Shown one piece after another: positions 1 through 8,595 of a stretch of DNA of 64,000 nucleotides; positions within the stretch are counted from its first letter, which is position 1, and every line of letters begins with the position of its first letter. The notes under the pieces were generated by a model. That model was given only the letters and a program-made list of their open reading frames with translations, made no database searches and was not told where the DNA came from. Source of the stretch: Pantoea sp. BAV 3049 (GTDB lineage: Bacteria > Pseudomonadota > Gammaproteobacteria > Enterobacterales > Enterobacteriaceae); assembly GCF_009765445.1 (NCBI RefSeq), contig NZ_WHOY01000031.1, forward strand, positions 917,708-981,707, given 5' to 3'. The position numbers and the translations under genes were made by a program.

Positions 1-2259
1 CGAGTCATTGAGCCACAGCGGCAGTGCGGCATTGATATGGCCGGACATGGCAATCTGCTTCGGGCGGATGGCGGTGACCAGCTCACTCATGCTGATGTTT
101 TTCAGCCGCAGTGTGGCGGCTTCGGTCTGGGGCATTTGCAGGCTTTCCAGGCTCATTTTACCGCCCAGCACGTCCACACCGACATGGGTCAGGCGCAGCG
201 GCTGACGGGCGTTCCATGGATACCAACCCTGCAGATCGGCGGTAATATTTTGCAGGGCAAACTGATTGGTAATCTCTTTGATTCGCAGCGAAACCGGCCC
301 TCTGGCACCAAAGTACCACTGGTGAGCTTTCAGCCTGAACGGCAGCGAGAAGTCGATGCCGTTGAACTGATTATCCGTCATCCACACGCTGCCATCTCTC
401 ACCGCCCAGTGGCCTCCCGCTTCAAAGCCCTGATCGCTGGCAGCAGAGAACGCCACCTGGGCTTTAAGGGTACCGCCCTGAATTTTCATTTTGAGATCGT
501 CACTGAGCAGTGGCTGGAATACACTCAGCGGCTGCTGCGGCCACCATGCCTGTCCGCGCAGACGCTCACCATCCCAGCGCCCCTGCACACGTACCGGTCC
601 GATAGGCCTGGCTTCGAGCGTGCCGTTATACAGGAAACTGGCCGGATCGTGCCCCTTCAGCGCCAGCGTCAGCGTCAGCGTGGCTGGTGGCAAATAACCT
701 CCGCTGCTGAAGGAGGTTTGCTGCGCATCAAGCCGGAGTTTGCCCGAGAAGGAGGGATTTTCCGGATCGCGCTGCCAGCGTATGGGGTCATCCAGCTTCA
801 GCCTGGGGGCATGAACATTGACGCTGCCGTAATCAATCTGGTCAAAGCCGGTCGACAGTGACGCCAGCTCAATCAGCCGATCCTCCCAGCGCCCGCGCCC
901 GCTGACATCCCACTTTGCGGACAGGGGTGCCATCAGGCCATCCCCCCAGTATCGCCACTGCCACTGCCCTTTGTCCGGCCAGAAATCGGTTGCCCGGCCA
1001 TCAAGATGCAGCCTGAAGCGGCCCATGGTCGGATCGTGCGCGGTCAGGATCGCCTGCAGCCGTCCGTCGATGCCCGCAGAAGAAACGGTCAGACCGGAAA
1101 GTGGCCAGCGGGCTTCATCCACTTCCAGCGTGGAAAGCAGACGGCCGCGCATTCTCAGCAGCGAACCCGGTTTAAGAGACAGTTTCGGATCGAGCAATGG
1201 CCCCTGCACCTCACCAGGAATACCGGCAAAGAAAAGCAGCTGCGCCATTTTCGCGTCGCCGGTAACCCGGAACGGCAGCTGACTGTTGATCCAGTCCAGC
1301 CTGCCTGGTCCAAGCGTCAGCACCACGTTACCCTTACCGCCGCGCCCCTGAGTCAGCACATTCAGCCGTCCGCTGATGTCGGTGGCGGGAAGGCCCTGCT
1401 GCCAGTGACCCAGCGTCAGGTTAACGCCACCGGATAAGGGTTGTGCGGCATAGGGCCAGCGCCACTGCCCCTGCTGAATGCTGATGCGGTCGGCTGAAAC
1501 CTGCCACGGCAGGGAAACCAGCGGCGTCGCTTCATTCTGCTGGATTACCACCAGTTCGCCCTTATCCTGCTGCCAGTTGAGTTTTGCGCTCAGAGGAGCA
1601 GGAATGCCCTCCATCGCCAGGTCTGCGGTCAGCATACCGGCGGCTGGCAATGAATCCGGGATTTTCGGTAAAGAAAGGGTTCCGGCTATTTTGACTGGCT
1701 GCGGCACCCCGGGCGCTTGCAGGACCAGAGACCGGATAGCCAGCTCCTGCCCCTGTAACTCAGCCTGCAGGGAAACATTTTTACCCTGATAGCTGATTTT
1801 TTGCTGCTGCCCATCCAGGTTCAGCTGCAGCGAACCGGCCCAGGTTTGCCAGGGGGTGAGGGTCAGTTGTCCCACCGTAACCTCTGCTGCAGGCAGCATC
1901 GCCTGCCACTCGGCCAGTGATTTGGGCGCTGTGGGTTGATCGGTTTGGGGAAGTTTGCTCGCGCATTCGCTGTCCACATCCACCTTGCCAGCGTTAAGGT
2001 GCCAGCGACCTCCAGCCCGCTTCAGAGACAAGTCGCTGACGGTGGCCAGTTCACACTCCCCCACGCGATAATGAACGCCGGACAGAGCGATCCCCCCATT
2101 GCTCCAGCGCGGGTTGCCATCCAGACGGATTGAGGTCTCCGCAGGCAGCCATATCCCCGCCAGTCGTGGCAGCCAGTGGGTGACAGTGAGCAACAGTGCC
2201 GCCATCAACAACAGCAATGCCGCTACCGCCGCAGTAAACAGCTTCCAGCCCCGGGTCAT
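1..2259 (-). CDS. ydbH: YdbH, AsmA-like envelope protein (3' end outside window)
   Basis: An uninterrupted reverse-strand reading frame runs from an ATG at 2259 to the window edge, 753 codons without a stop; E. coli YdbH has about 880 residues, so roughly the last 125 are missing. The N-terminus (MTRGWKLFTAAVAALLLLMA) is one membrane anchor, followed by a long periplasmic region rich in beta-strand pattern, as in AsmA-like proteins. Family knowledge: YdbH, TamB and YhdP are redundant bridges for phospholipid transport between inner and outer membrane, and YdbH works with the lipoprotein YnbE. It is divergent from ldhA, as in E. coli, and ynbE/ydbL would be expected beyond the left edge. Forward ORFs across this stretch are antisense shadows. 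Confidence 0.9.
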   Translation of the reverse strand, partial: MTRGWKLFTAAVAALLLLMAALLLTVTHWLPRLAGIWLPAETSIRLDGNPRWSNGGIALSGVHYRVGECELATVSDLSLKRAGGRWHLNAGKVDVDSECASKLPQTDQPTAPKSLAEWQAMLPAAEVTVGQLTLTPWQTWAGSLQLNLDGQQQKISYQGKNVSLQAELQGQELAIRSLVLQAPGVPQPVKIAGTLSLPKIPDSLPAAGMLTADLAMEGIPAPLSAKLNWQQDKGELVVIQQNEATPLVSLPWQVSADRISIQQGQWRWPYAAQPLSGGVNLTLGHWQQGLPATDISGRLNVLTQGRGGKGNVVLTLGPGRLDWINSQLPFRVTGDAKMAQLLFFAGIPGEVQGPLLDPKLSLKPGSLLRMRGRLLSTLEVDEARWPLSGLTVSSAGIDGRLQAILTAHDPTMGRFRLHLDGRATDFWPDKGQWQWRYWGDGLMAPLSAKWDVSGRGRWEDRLIELASLSTGFDQIDYGSVNVHAPRLKLDDPIRWQRDPENPSFSGKLRLDAQQTSFSSGGYLPPATLTLTLALKGHDPASFLYNGTLEARPIGPVRVQGRWDGERLRGQAWWPQQPLSVFQPLLSDDLKMKIQGGTLKAQVAFSAASDQGFEAGGHWAVRDGSVWMTDNQFNGIDFSLPFRLKAHQWYFGARGPVSLRIKEITNQFALQNITADLQGWYPWNARQPLRLTHVGVDVLGGKMSLESLQMPQTEAATLRLKNISMSELVTAIRPKQIAMSGHINAALPLWLNDS

Positions 2260-2374
2260 GACAGTAAAAATTCCGTTCTTTCCGTGAATATCATAGGGCT
2301 GAATGATGGCACGTTATATCCCGTGTTACTATTAACTCAGGCAATTTTAACCTTACGGTCACAGGAGAGGGATA

Positions 2375-3367
2375 ATGAAGCTCGCGGTTTACAGCACCAA
2401 ACAGTACGACCGGAAATCAATCGAGCAGGTCAACGCAGCCTACGGTTATGAACTGGAGTTTTTTGACTTTCTGCTGACTGAGAAAACGGCCAAAACGGCC
2501 ACTGGCTGCGAGGGCGTCTGTCTCTTCGTTAATGATGATGGCAACCGCGCAGTGCTGGAAGAGCTGGCGGAGCTGGGGGTTAAATTTGTGGCGCTGCGCT
2601 GTGCCGGATTTAATAACGTCGATTTGGAAGCAGCTAAAGAGTTCGGGATCAAAGTTGTTCGCGTTCCCGCCTACTCTCCGGAAGCGGTCGCCGAGCATGC
2701 TGTTGGCATGATGATGACGCTGAATCGCCGCATCCACCGCGCTTATCAGCGCACCCGCGATGCCAACTTCTCTCTGGAAGGTTTGATTGGCTTTAATATG
2801 CATGGCCGCACTGCCGGAGTGATCGGCACCGGCAAAATAGGTATCGCCGCTCTGCGCATACTGAAAGGCTTCGGCATGCGTCTGCTGGCCTTCGATCCCT
2901 ATCCAAACCCACTGGCACTGGAGCTGGGCGCAGAGTATGTCGATCTGAATACGCTGTTCAAAGAGTCAGACGTGATTTCTCTGCACTGTCCTCTGACAGC
3001 GGAAAATAATCATTTGCTGAATATGTCAGCATTTAAGCAGATGAAAGATGGCGTGATGATTATCAATACCAGTCGGGGTGGCCTGATTGATTCGCAGGCG
3101 GCTATTGATGCGCTAAAAATGCAGAAAATCGGATCGCTGGGCATGGATGTATATGAGAATGAGCGCGATCTGTTCTTTGAAGATAAGTCAAACGATGTTA
3201 TCCAGGATGACGTGTTCCGCCGCCTTTCCTCATGCCACAACGTACTGTTTACCGGTCACCAGGCTTTTCTTACGGCTGAAGCACTGACCAGCATTGCTGA
3301 AACCACGCTGGAAAACCTGCGCCTGCTGGAAAACGGCCAGTCCTGCCCGAATGAGCTGAAGGTCTGA
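2375..3367 (+). CDS. ldhA: D-lactate dehydrogenase, fermentative
   Basis: 330 residues, the family length. It reduces pyruvate to D-lactate with NADH in the cytoplasm during mixed-acid fermentation. The D-isomer 2-hydroxyacid dehydrogenase pattern is visible: the nucleotide-binding glycine loop (GVIGTGKIG, about residues 149-157), the substrate-binding Arg in NTSRGGLID (about 233), the acidic residue in MDVYENE, and the catalytic His in FTGHQAF (about 295). The ATG follows a good ribosome site (ACAGGAGAGGG). The gene is single, divergent from ydbH, and followed by a GC-rich hairpin. Pairing with nifJ two genes downstream fits a region devoted to pyruvate metabolism. Identification is firm from sequence and synteny. 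Confidence 0.96.
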   Translation: MKLAVYSTKQYDRKSIEQVNAAYGYELEFFDFLLTEKTAKTATGCEGVCLFVNDDGNRAVLEELAELGVKFVALRCAGFNNVDLEAAKEFGIKVVRVPAYSPEAVAEHAVGMMMTLNRRIHRAYQRTRDANFSLEGLIGFNMHGRTAGVIGTGKIGIAALRILKGFGMRLLAFDPYPNPLALELGAEYVDLNTLFKESDVISLHCPLTAENNHLLNMSAFKQMKDGVMIINTSRGGLIDSQAAIDALKMQKIGSLGMDVYENERDLFFEDKSNDVIQDDVFRRLSSCHNVLFTGHQAFLTAEALTSIAETTLENLRLLENGQSCPNELKV

Positions 3368-3379
3368 TTTATGCGACTT

Positions 3380-3400
3380 CAGGCCGGTTTCTCCGGCCTG
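3380..3400. terminator. Hairpin after ldhA
   Basis: Perfect 8-bp inverted repeat CAGGCCGG / CCGGCCTG with a 5-base loop, between the convergent ends of ldhA and ydbJ. There is no long U-tract on either strand, so it may only stabilise the 3' ends. Confidence 0.45.
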
Positions 3401-3416
3401 ACTGACTACACTGGTG

Positions 3417-3689
3417 TCAGCGTGCGCAACTGCCGCTGGCCAGCGCACTTTCACCACAGCGGCGACCATTAGCTAACTGGCACATCCCGATCGCACTGCC
3501 ATCCAGCTGACGCGAGAGGGCCAATGTTCCTCCGGCATTCGAGCAGGCGCTTTCAGCGAGGCTGGACATCACCACCCGCGGTGGCGCGTGTGCGGCGGTT
3601 GCTTGTTGCGGCGGTTCGTTGTCGGTATCGCTACTGCAGCCAGACAGCAATAGCGCGGCACCCACAAGCAGAAAGGTCGCTGCTTTCAT
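3417..3689 (-). CDS. ydbJ: DUF333 lipoprotein YdbJ
   Basis: 90-residue protein with a lipoprotein signal peptide; the lipobox LLSGC puts the lipidated Cys at about residue 18. The C-terminal half has the DUF333 pattern: a Cys/Gly-rich core (ACSNAGG), a short loop, then MCQLANGRRCGE and a final SGSC, with four cysteines that could form two disulfides. The function of the family is unknown. In E. coli ydbJ lies with hslJ between ldhA and ydbK; here hslJ is absent and ydbJ is directly convergent with ldhA. The Ala/Pro/Gln stretch after the lipid anchor looks like a flexible linker. Confidence 0.8.
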   Translation of the reverse strand: MKAATFLLVGAALLLSGCSSDTDNEPPQQATAAHAPPRVVMSSLAESACSNAGGTLALSRQLDGSAIGMCQLANGRRCGESALASGSCAR

Positions 3690-3871
3690 TCAGAAACTCC
3701 GGGATTGATAAACAGGCAGAAAGCCAGCATAAGCTACGAACCAGAGCGGGTCGAGAGCTGTCACGAATATTTACCAAATTAAAAGCAGTAAAATAGCAAT
3801 AGCTTCTGGTCTTATTTTATAAATAGCCCCGAAGCAGGACTAAACATCACTTTAAAACAAAAGGATAGCTT

Positions 3872-4528
3872 ATGTTAATGGATCTTCTTTTGCGGATTGC
3901 GCTGGCGGGGGCGCTGGGGGGATTAATTGGCCTGGAACGCCAGTTGAGGGCTAAAGAGGCCGGTCTGCGTACCCATATTCTGGTGGGTATCGGCAGCGCC
4001 ATGTTTATGATCGTCTCCAAATACGGATTTGACGATATTCTCAGCCAGACCCATATCGGGCTGGATCCAAGCCGCATTGCGGCTCAGGTGGTCAGCGGGA
4101 TGGGCTTTCTGGGTGCCGGCACCATCATTATTCAGAAACAGGTTGTCAAAGGCCTGACCACCGCTGCCGGATTGTGGGTCACGGCGGCCATCGGGCTGGT
4201 CATTGGTAGCGGGCTGTATGAGATAGGGATCTATGGCACCCTGCTGGCGCTGATCGTGCTGGAAACTTTCCGTCGCATCAGCCACTGGATCATCGGCCGT
4301 CATCACACGCTGGTTTTCCATCTCAAACCGAAGAGCGTGCCGATGGTGCTGATAGCGCTGGAGAAAGAGCGGGTGCGTACCGGGCAGGTTTCGGTGGTTA
4401 ACCGGGACGCTGAGTCCGGACTGTGTGAAATGATGATTGATGTGACCCTGTCACGCAAGATTGCCCCGCACCAGATCTACGACTCACTTCTGGAAATAAA
4501 AGGCGTAGCGTCGGTAGAAATGCATTAA
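3872..4528 (+). CDS. MgtC/SapB-family inner membrane protein
   Basis: 218 residues. The N-terminal ~135 residues form about four hydrophobic helices with the family signatures GGLIGLERQLRAKEAGLRTH (residues about 16-35) and SGMGFLGAGTII (about 75-86); the C-terminal ~80 residues are a soluble ACT-like domain, as in MgtC. MgtC of Salmonella is needed for growth in low magnesium and in macrophages and affects the F-type ATPase. Whether this protein does the same cannot be told; YhiD-type paralogues of unknown role have the same fold. The start has AAAGGA upstream. It is a single gene with no magnesium transporter (mgtB) beside it, so a housekeeping YhiD/SapB-like role is equally likely. Confidence 0.8.
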   Translation: MLMDLLLRIALAGALGGLIGLERQLRAKEAGLRTHILVGIGSAMFMIVSKYGFDDILSQTHIGLDPSRIAAQVVSGMGFLGAGTIIIQKQVVKGLTTAAGLWVTAAIGLVIGSGLYEIGIYGTLLALIVLETFRRISHWIIGRHHTLVFHLKPKSVPMVLIALEKERVRTGQVSVVNRDAESGLCEMMIDVTLSRKIAPHQIYDSLLEIKGVASVEMH

Positions 4529-4671
4529 AAATCGCCAGATTTATCCGCCGGTGCGTTTGCTCCCTGACGACGCACTCAGGTCAAAGTCGTCTCGGGCAGG
4601 TTTGCTAAACTTCTAATAACCTCACTGTCAGCATGGCAGTTTCTTCGCGTTATTAAGTTTACGGACCTTTT

Positions 4672-7600
4672 ATGATCACAACCGACGGTAACAACGCAGC
4701 CGCTTCCGTTGCTTTTCGCACCAGTGAAGTCATCGCTATTTATCCTATTACTCCCAGCTCCACGATGGCCGAACAGGCCGATGCCTGGGCCGGTGATGGC
4801 CGGTGTAATATCTGGGGTGACGTGCCCCGCGTGGTTGAGATGCAGTCCGAGGCTGGCGCAATTGCCACCGTGCATGGTGCTTTACAGACCGGTGCCCTTT
4901 CCACCTCGTTTACTTCATCGCAGGGTTTGCTGCTGATGATCCCAACTCTTTATAAGCTGGCGGGACAACTGACCCCCTTCGTGCTCCACGTGGCGGCGCG
5001 AACCGTTGCCACCCACGCGCTCTCCATCTTTGGCGATCATTCAGATGTGATGGCGGTCAGGCAAACCGGATGTGCGATGCTTTCGGCAGGAAACGTGCAG
5101 GAAGCGCAGGATTTTGCGTTGATTTCACAAATGGCCGCGCTGAACAGCCGCGTGCCCTTTATTCATTTCTTCGACGGCTTCCGCACCTCTCATGAAATCA
5201 ACAAAATTGCCCCGTTAAGCGATGAAACACTGCGTAAGCTGATGCCGCAGCAGGCTATTGACCAGCATCGCCAGCGCGCGCTGACGCCGGACAATCCGGT
5301 GATACGCGGAACCTCTGCTAATCCGGATACCTATTTCCAGTCCCGTGAGGCAACCAATCCCTGGTACAACGCCACTTTTGCCCACGTTGAGAAAGCGATG
5401 GATGATTTTGCGCAGGAAACGGGACGGCGATACCAGCCTTTCGAGTATTACGGTCATCCCCGGGCCGAAAGAGTCCTTGTGCTGATGGGATCGGCTTCGG
5501 GGACCTGTGAAGAAGTGATCGATGAGTTGCTGAAACGCGGTGAAAAAGTGAGTATGGTCAAAGTCCGGCTGTTCCGGCCCTTCTCCGCCTGCCATTTGCT
5601 GGCGGCAATCCCACACTCTGCCAGGAACATTGCCGTGCTCGACCGCACTAAAGAGCCAGGCGCTCAGGCAGAACCGCTGTTCCTTGACGTGATGACCGCG
5701 CTGGCCGAAGCCTGGAGTCTGGGTGAACGGGAAACGCTGCCCCGCGTTATCGGTGGCCGTTACGGTCTCTCTTCGAAGGAGTTCGATCCCCGCTGTGTAC
5801 TGGCGGTGTTTAACGCCCTTGCGCAACCCTCGCCGCCGCCGCGCTTTACGGTGGGTATTTATGATGATGTGACCCATCTGTCCCTGCCACTGCCGGACGA
5901 AACTCTGCCTTCTCATGCTCAGCTTGAGGCACTGTTTTACGGGCTGGGCAGCGACGGCAGCGTCTCAGCCACCAAGAACAACATCAAAATCATCGGCAAC
6001 GCCACGCCGTTGTTTGCCCAGGGCTATTTCGTTTATGACTCCAAGAAAGCCGGGGGTCTGACGGTTTCCCATCTGCGCGTCAGCCAGCAGCCGATCAACT
6101 CCGCTTATCTTATTGAGCAGGCCGATTTTGTCGGCTGCCATCAGCTGCAATTTATCGATAAATACCAGATGGCGGAGAAGCTCAAACCTGGCGGTATCTT
6201 CCTCCTGAACACCCCGTACGACGCCGGTGACGTCTGGCACCGGCTGCCGCAGGAAGTGCAGAGCGAACTGCGTCAGAAACAGGCCCGACTGTTCGTGGTC
6301 AATGCTGCAAAGATAGCCCGTGAATGCCAGCTGGGCGCACGTATTAACACCGTCATGCAAATGGCCTTCTTCCATCTGACCCAAATCCTGCCCGGCGATA
6401 TTGCGCTGACTGAGCTGCAGAACGCCATCGCCCGCAGCTACAGCAGCAAAGGTCAGGAGCTGGTGGAGCGCAACTGGCAGGCGCTGGCTGCCGCACTCAA
6501 GGCTGTGCAGCCGGTCGGGCTACAGGAGGTGGACACGCAAAGCCCGCATCGTCCGCCGGTTGTGTCCGATGCCGCGCCGGATTTTGTCAAAACAGTCACG
6601 GCGGCGATGCTGGCCGGGCTGGGCGATGCCCTGCCGGTTTCCGCTTTGCCGCCAGATGGCACCTGGCCGGTGGGCACCACCCGCTGGGAAAAACGCAATA
6701 TCGCCGAAGCGATCCCCATCTGGAAGCCAGACCTGTGTACCCAATGTAACCACTGCGTGGCGGCCTGCCCGCACTCGGCAATCCGCGCCAAAGTGGTTCA
6801 GCCAGACGAACTGACGGATGCCCCATCGGCGCTGCAGTCGCTGGATGTAAAATCCCGCGACATGAAAGGCCAGAAATACGTGCTGCAGGTGGCACCGGAA
6901 GACTGTACCGGTTGCAATCTGTGCGTGGAAGTCTGCCCGGCCAAAGACCGCCAGGATCCATCGGTGAAAGCCATCAATATGCTGCCACGCCTCGAGCATG
7001 TGGAAGAGGAGAAAATTAATTACGACTTCTTCCTGCAGATGCCGGAAATCACTGCGGCTGAGCTGGAACGTATTGATATCCGTACCTCGCAGCTGATCAC
7101 CCCGCTGTTCGAATACTCCGGGGCCTGTTCCGGCTGTGGCGAAACACCCTATATCAAGCTGCTGACCCAGCTGTATGGTGACCGCCTGCTGATCGCCAAC
7201 GCGACCGGTTGCTCCTCGATTTATGGTGGCAATCTGCCCTCCACACCTTACACCACCAATGCGGAGGGACGAGGTCCGGCCTGGGCTAATTCACTGTTTG
7301 AAGACAATGCGGAGTTCGGGCTGGGGTTCCGTCTGACGGTGGATCAGCACCGTCGACGTGTGAGCCGGCTACTGGATTCTCTGGCCGATCGCCTGCCTGG
7401 CCAGCTGGCAGAGGAACTACAAAGTGACACTGTCACCGTTGATCGCCAGCGTGAATTGATTGCCGGGTTACGATCCACACTCTCTGCGGATAGCAGTGAA
7501 GAAGCCCGGCAGCTGGTTGCCAGTGCCGATGCGCTGGTCGACAAATCAATCTGGCTGATTGGCGGTGACGGCTGGGCTTATGACATCGGCTTTGGCGGGC

Positions 7601-8193
7601 TGGACCACGTGCTGAGCCTGACTGAGAATGTCAATATCCTGGTGCTGGACACGCAGTGCTACTCCAATACCGGTGGTCAGGCTTCCAAGGCTACCCCACT
7701 GGGCGCGGTGACCAAGTTTGGAGAGCATGGGAAGCGTAAGGCCAGGAAAGATTTGGGCGTTAGCATAATGATGTACGGCCATGTGTATGTGGCGCAGATT
7801 TCGCTGGGGGCGCAGCTGAACCAGACCGTCAAGGCCATTCAGGAGGCTGAGGCTTATGATGGTCCGTCGCTGATCATTGCTTACAGCCCGTGCGAAGAGC
7901 ATGGCTACGACCTCGCACTCAGCCACGATCAGATGCGTCAATTGACCAGCAGCGGCTTCTGGCCGCTCTACCGCTTTGATCCACGTCGTGCCGACGAGGG
8001 TAAAGTTCCCCTGTCGCTGGATTCGCGCGCGCCGTCCAGTGAGCTGGAAATGGCACTGATGAACGAGCAGCGTTTCCGCCGGTTGAATGCGCAACAGCCT
8101 GAAGTGGCGAAAAAATTGCGGCATGATGCCAGTGAACAAGCTCAGCGTAATTATCAGCGTCTGGCGCAGATGGCCGGAAAAGCAGAGAGCTGA
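4672..8193 (+). CDS. nifJ: Pyruvate:flavodoxin/ferredoxin oxidoreductase
   Basis: 1173 residues, the length of single-chain NifJ/YdbK. It oxidises pyruvate with coenzyme A to acetyl-CoA, passing electrons to flavodoxin or ferredoxin. Visible parts in order: the pyrimidine-binding transketolase-like domain (starting YPITPSSTMAE), the gamma domain, two 4Fe-4S ferredoxin motifs (CTQCNHCVAACP at about 686 and CTGCNLCVEVCP at about 746), the CSGCGETPY cluster ligands, and the TPP-binding stretch GGDGWAYDIGFGG followed by CYSNTGGQ. All key residues are present, so it should be active. In E. coli this gene is called ydbK and supports oxidative-stress tolerance and anaerobic electron supply. It is probably cotranscribed with the small monooxygenase downstream. 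Confidence 0.95.
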   Translation: MITTDGNNAAASVAFRTSEVIAIYPITPSSTMAEQADAWAGDGRCNIWGDVPRVVEMQSEAGAIATVHGALQTGALSTSFTSSQGLLLMIPTLYKLAGQLTPFVLHVAARTVATHALSIFGDHSDVMAVRQTGCAMLSAGNVQEAQDFALISQMAALNSRVPFIHFFDGFRTSHEINKIAPLSDETLRKLMPQQAIDQHRQRALTPDNPVIRGTSANPDTYFQSREATNPWYNATFAHVEKAMDDFAQETGRRYQPFEYYGHPRAERVLVLMGSASGTCEEVIDELLKRGEKVSMVKVRLFRPFSACHLLAAIPHSARNIAVLDRTKEPGAQAEPLFLDVMTALAEAWSLGERETLPRVIGGRYGLSSKEFDPRCVLAVFNALAQPSPPPRFTVGIYDDVTHLSLPLPDETLPSHAQLEALFYGLGSDGSVSATKNNIKIIGNATPLFAQGYFVYDSKKAGGLTVSHLRVSQQPINSAYLIEQADFVGCHQLQFIDKYQMAEKLKPGGIFLLNTPYDAGDVWHRLPQEVQSELRQKQARLFVVNAAKIARECQLGARINTVMQMAFFHLTQILPGDIALTELQNAIARSYSSKGQELVERNWQALAAALKAVQPVGLQEVDTQSPHRPPVVSDAAPDFVKTVTAAMLAGLGDALPVSALPPDGTWPVGTTRWEKRNIAEAIPIWKPDLCTQCNHCVAACPHSAIRAKVVQPDELTDAPSALQSLDVKSRDMKGQKYVLQVAPEDCTGCNLCVEVCPAKDRQDPSVKAINMLPRLEHVEEEKINYDFFLQMPEITAAELERIDIRTSQLITPLFEYSGACSGCGETPYIKLLTQLYGDRLLIANATGCSSIYGGNLPSTPYTTNAEGRGPAWANSLFEDNAEFGLGFRLTVDQHRRRVSRLLDSLADRLPGQLAEELQSDTVTVDRQRELIAGLRSTLSADSSEEARQLVASADALVDKSIWLIGGDGWAYDIGFGGLDHVLSLTENVNILVLDTQCYSNTGGQASKATPLGAVTKFGEHGKRKARKDLGVSIMMYGHVYVAQISLGAQLNQTVKAIQEAEAYDGPSLIIAYSPCEEHGYDLALSHDQMRQLTSSGFWPLYRFDPRRADEGKVPLSLDSRAPSSELEMALMNEQRFRRLNAQQPEVAKKLRHDASEQAQRNYQRLAQMAGKAES

Positions 8194-8251
8194 AGAACGT
8201 TGAACAGGCCGGATTCTGGCCTGCCTGCCAAAGGTGATAAAGGAGAACAGC

Positions 8252-8539
8252 ATGACCGATAAAAACGTTCGTATCGTGGCGAAGTTTATCGCCAGAGCCG
8301 GCAAAGCCGATGAGTTGAAGAGAGTGCTGAATGCCGGGGTGAAGCCAGCCCGCGCGGAAGAAGGCTGTCTGCATTACGATCTGTACCGCAGCGTGGAAGA
8401 TGGCAACGTATTCCTGTTCCATGAGACCTGGAAAGACGCGGCAGCCGTCGATTTCCACGGTGACCAGGCACACTTTAAAACGCTGATGGCAGAGTCTGCG
8501 TCGCTGCTGGCACAGCCGCCAGAAGTGATAAAGATGTGA
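8252..8539 (+). CDS. ABM-fold (YgiN-like) quinol monooxygenase
   Basis: 95 residues. The start at 8252 is chosen because AAGGAG lies just before it; an upstream in-frame ATG has no ribosome site. Antibiotic-biosynthesis-monooxygenase pattern: an N-terminal strand VRIVAKFIARAGKADEL, EEGCLHYDLYR in the middle, the VFLFHETWKD strand, and the conserved His of HF in QAHFKTL. Members are small dimeric ferredoxin-fold enzymes acting on quinols or aromatic compounds; the substrate here is unknown. It follows nifJ by 58 bases, with a small hairpin (CAGGCC/GGCCTG) between them, and a strong terminator follows, suggesting one transcription unit tied to redox metabolism. Confidence 0.8.
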   Translation: MTDKNVRIVAKFIARAGKADELKRVLNAGVKPARAEEGCLHYDLYRSVEDGNVFLFHETWKDAAAVDFHGDQAHFKTLMAESASLLAQPPEVIKM

Positions 8540-8550
8540 TTTGAAGCTAA

Positions 8551-8581
8551 ACAAGGCCAGATTTTCTGGCCTTGTTTTTTT
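8551..8581. terminator. Bidirectional terminator between the monooxygenase gene and dbpA
   Basis: 11-bp stem ACAAGGCCAGA / TCTGGCCTTGT with a 3-base loop and a run of seven T on the forward strand. It ends the nifJ unit and can also serve the convergent dbpA. Confidence 0.85.
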
Positions 8582-8595
8582 GCTGGTCAGTCAAA

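Noticed and set aside
37..861. Long forward ORF over the first kilobase
   Set aside because: Antisense to ydbH, whose reverse frame is open for 753 codons and clearly coding.
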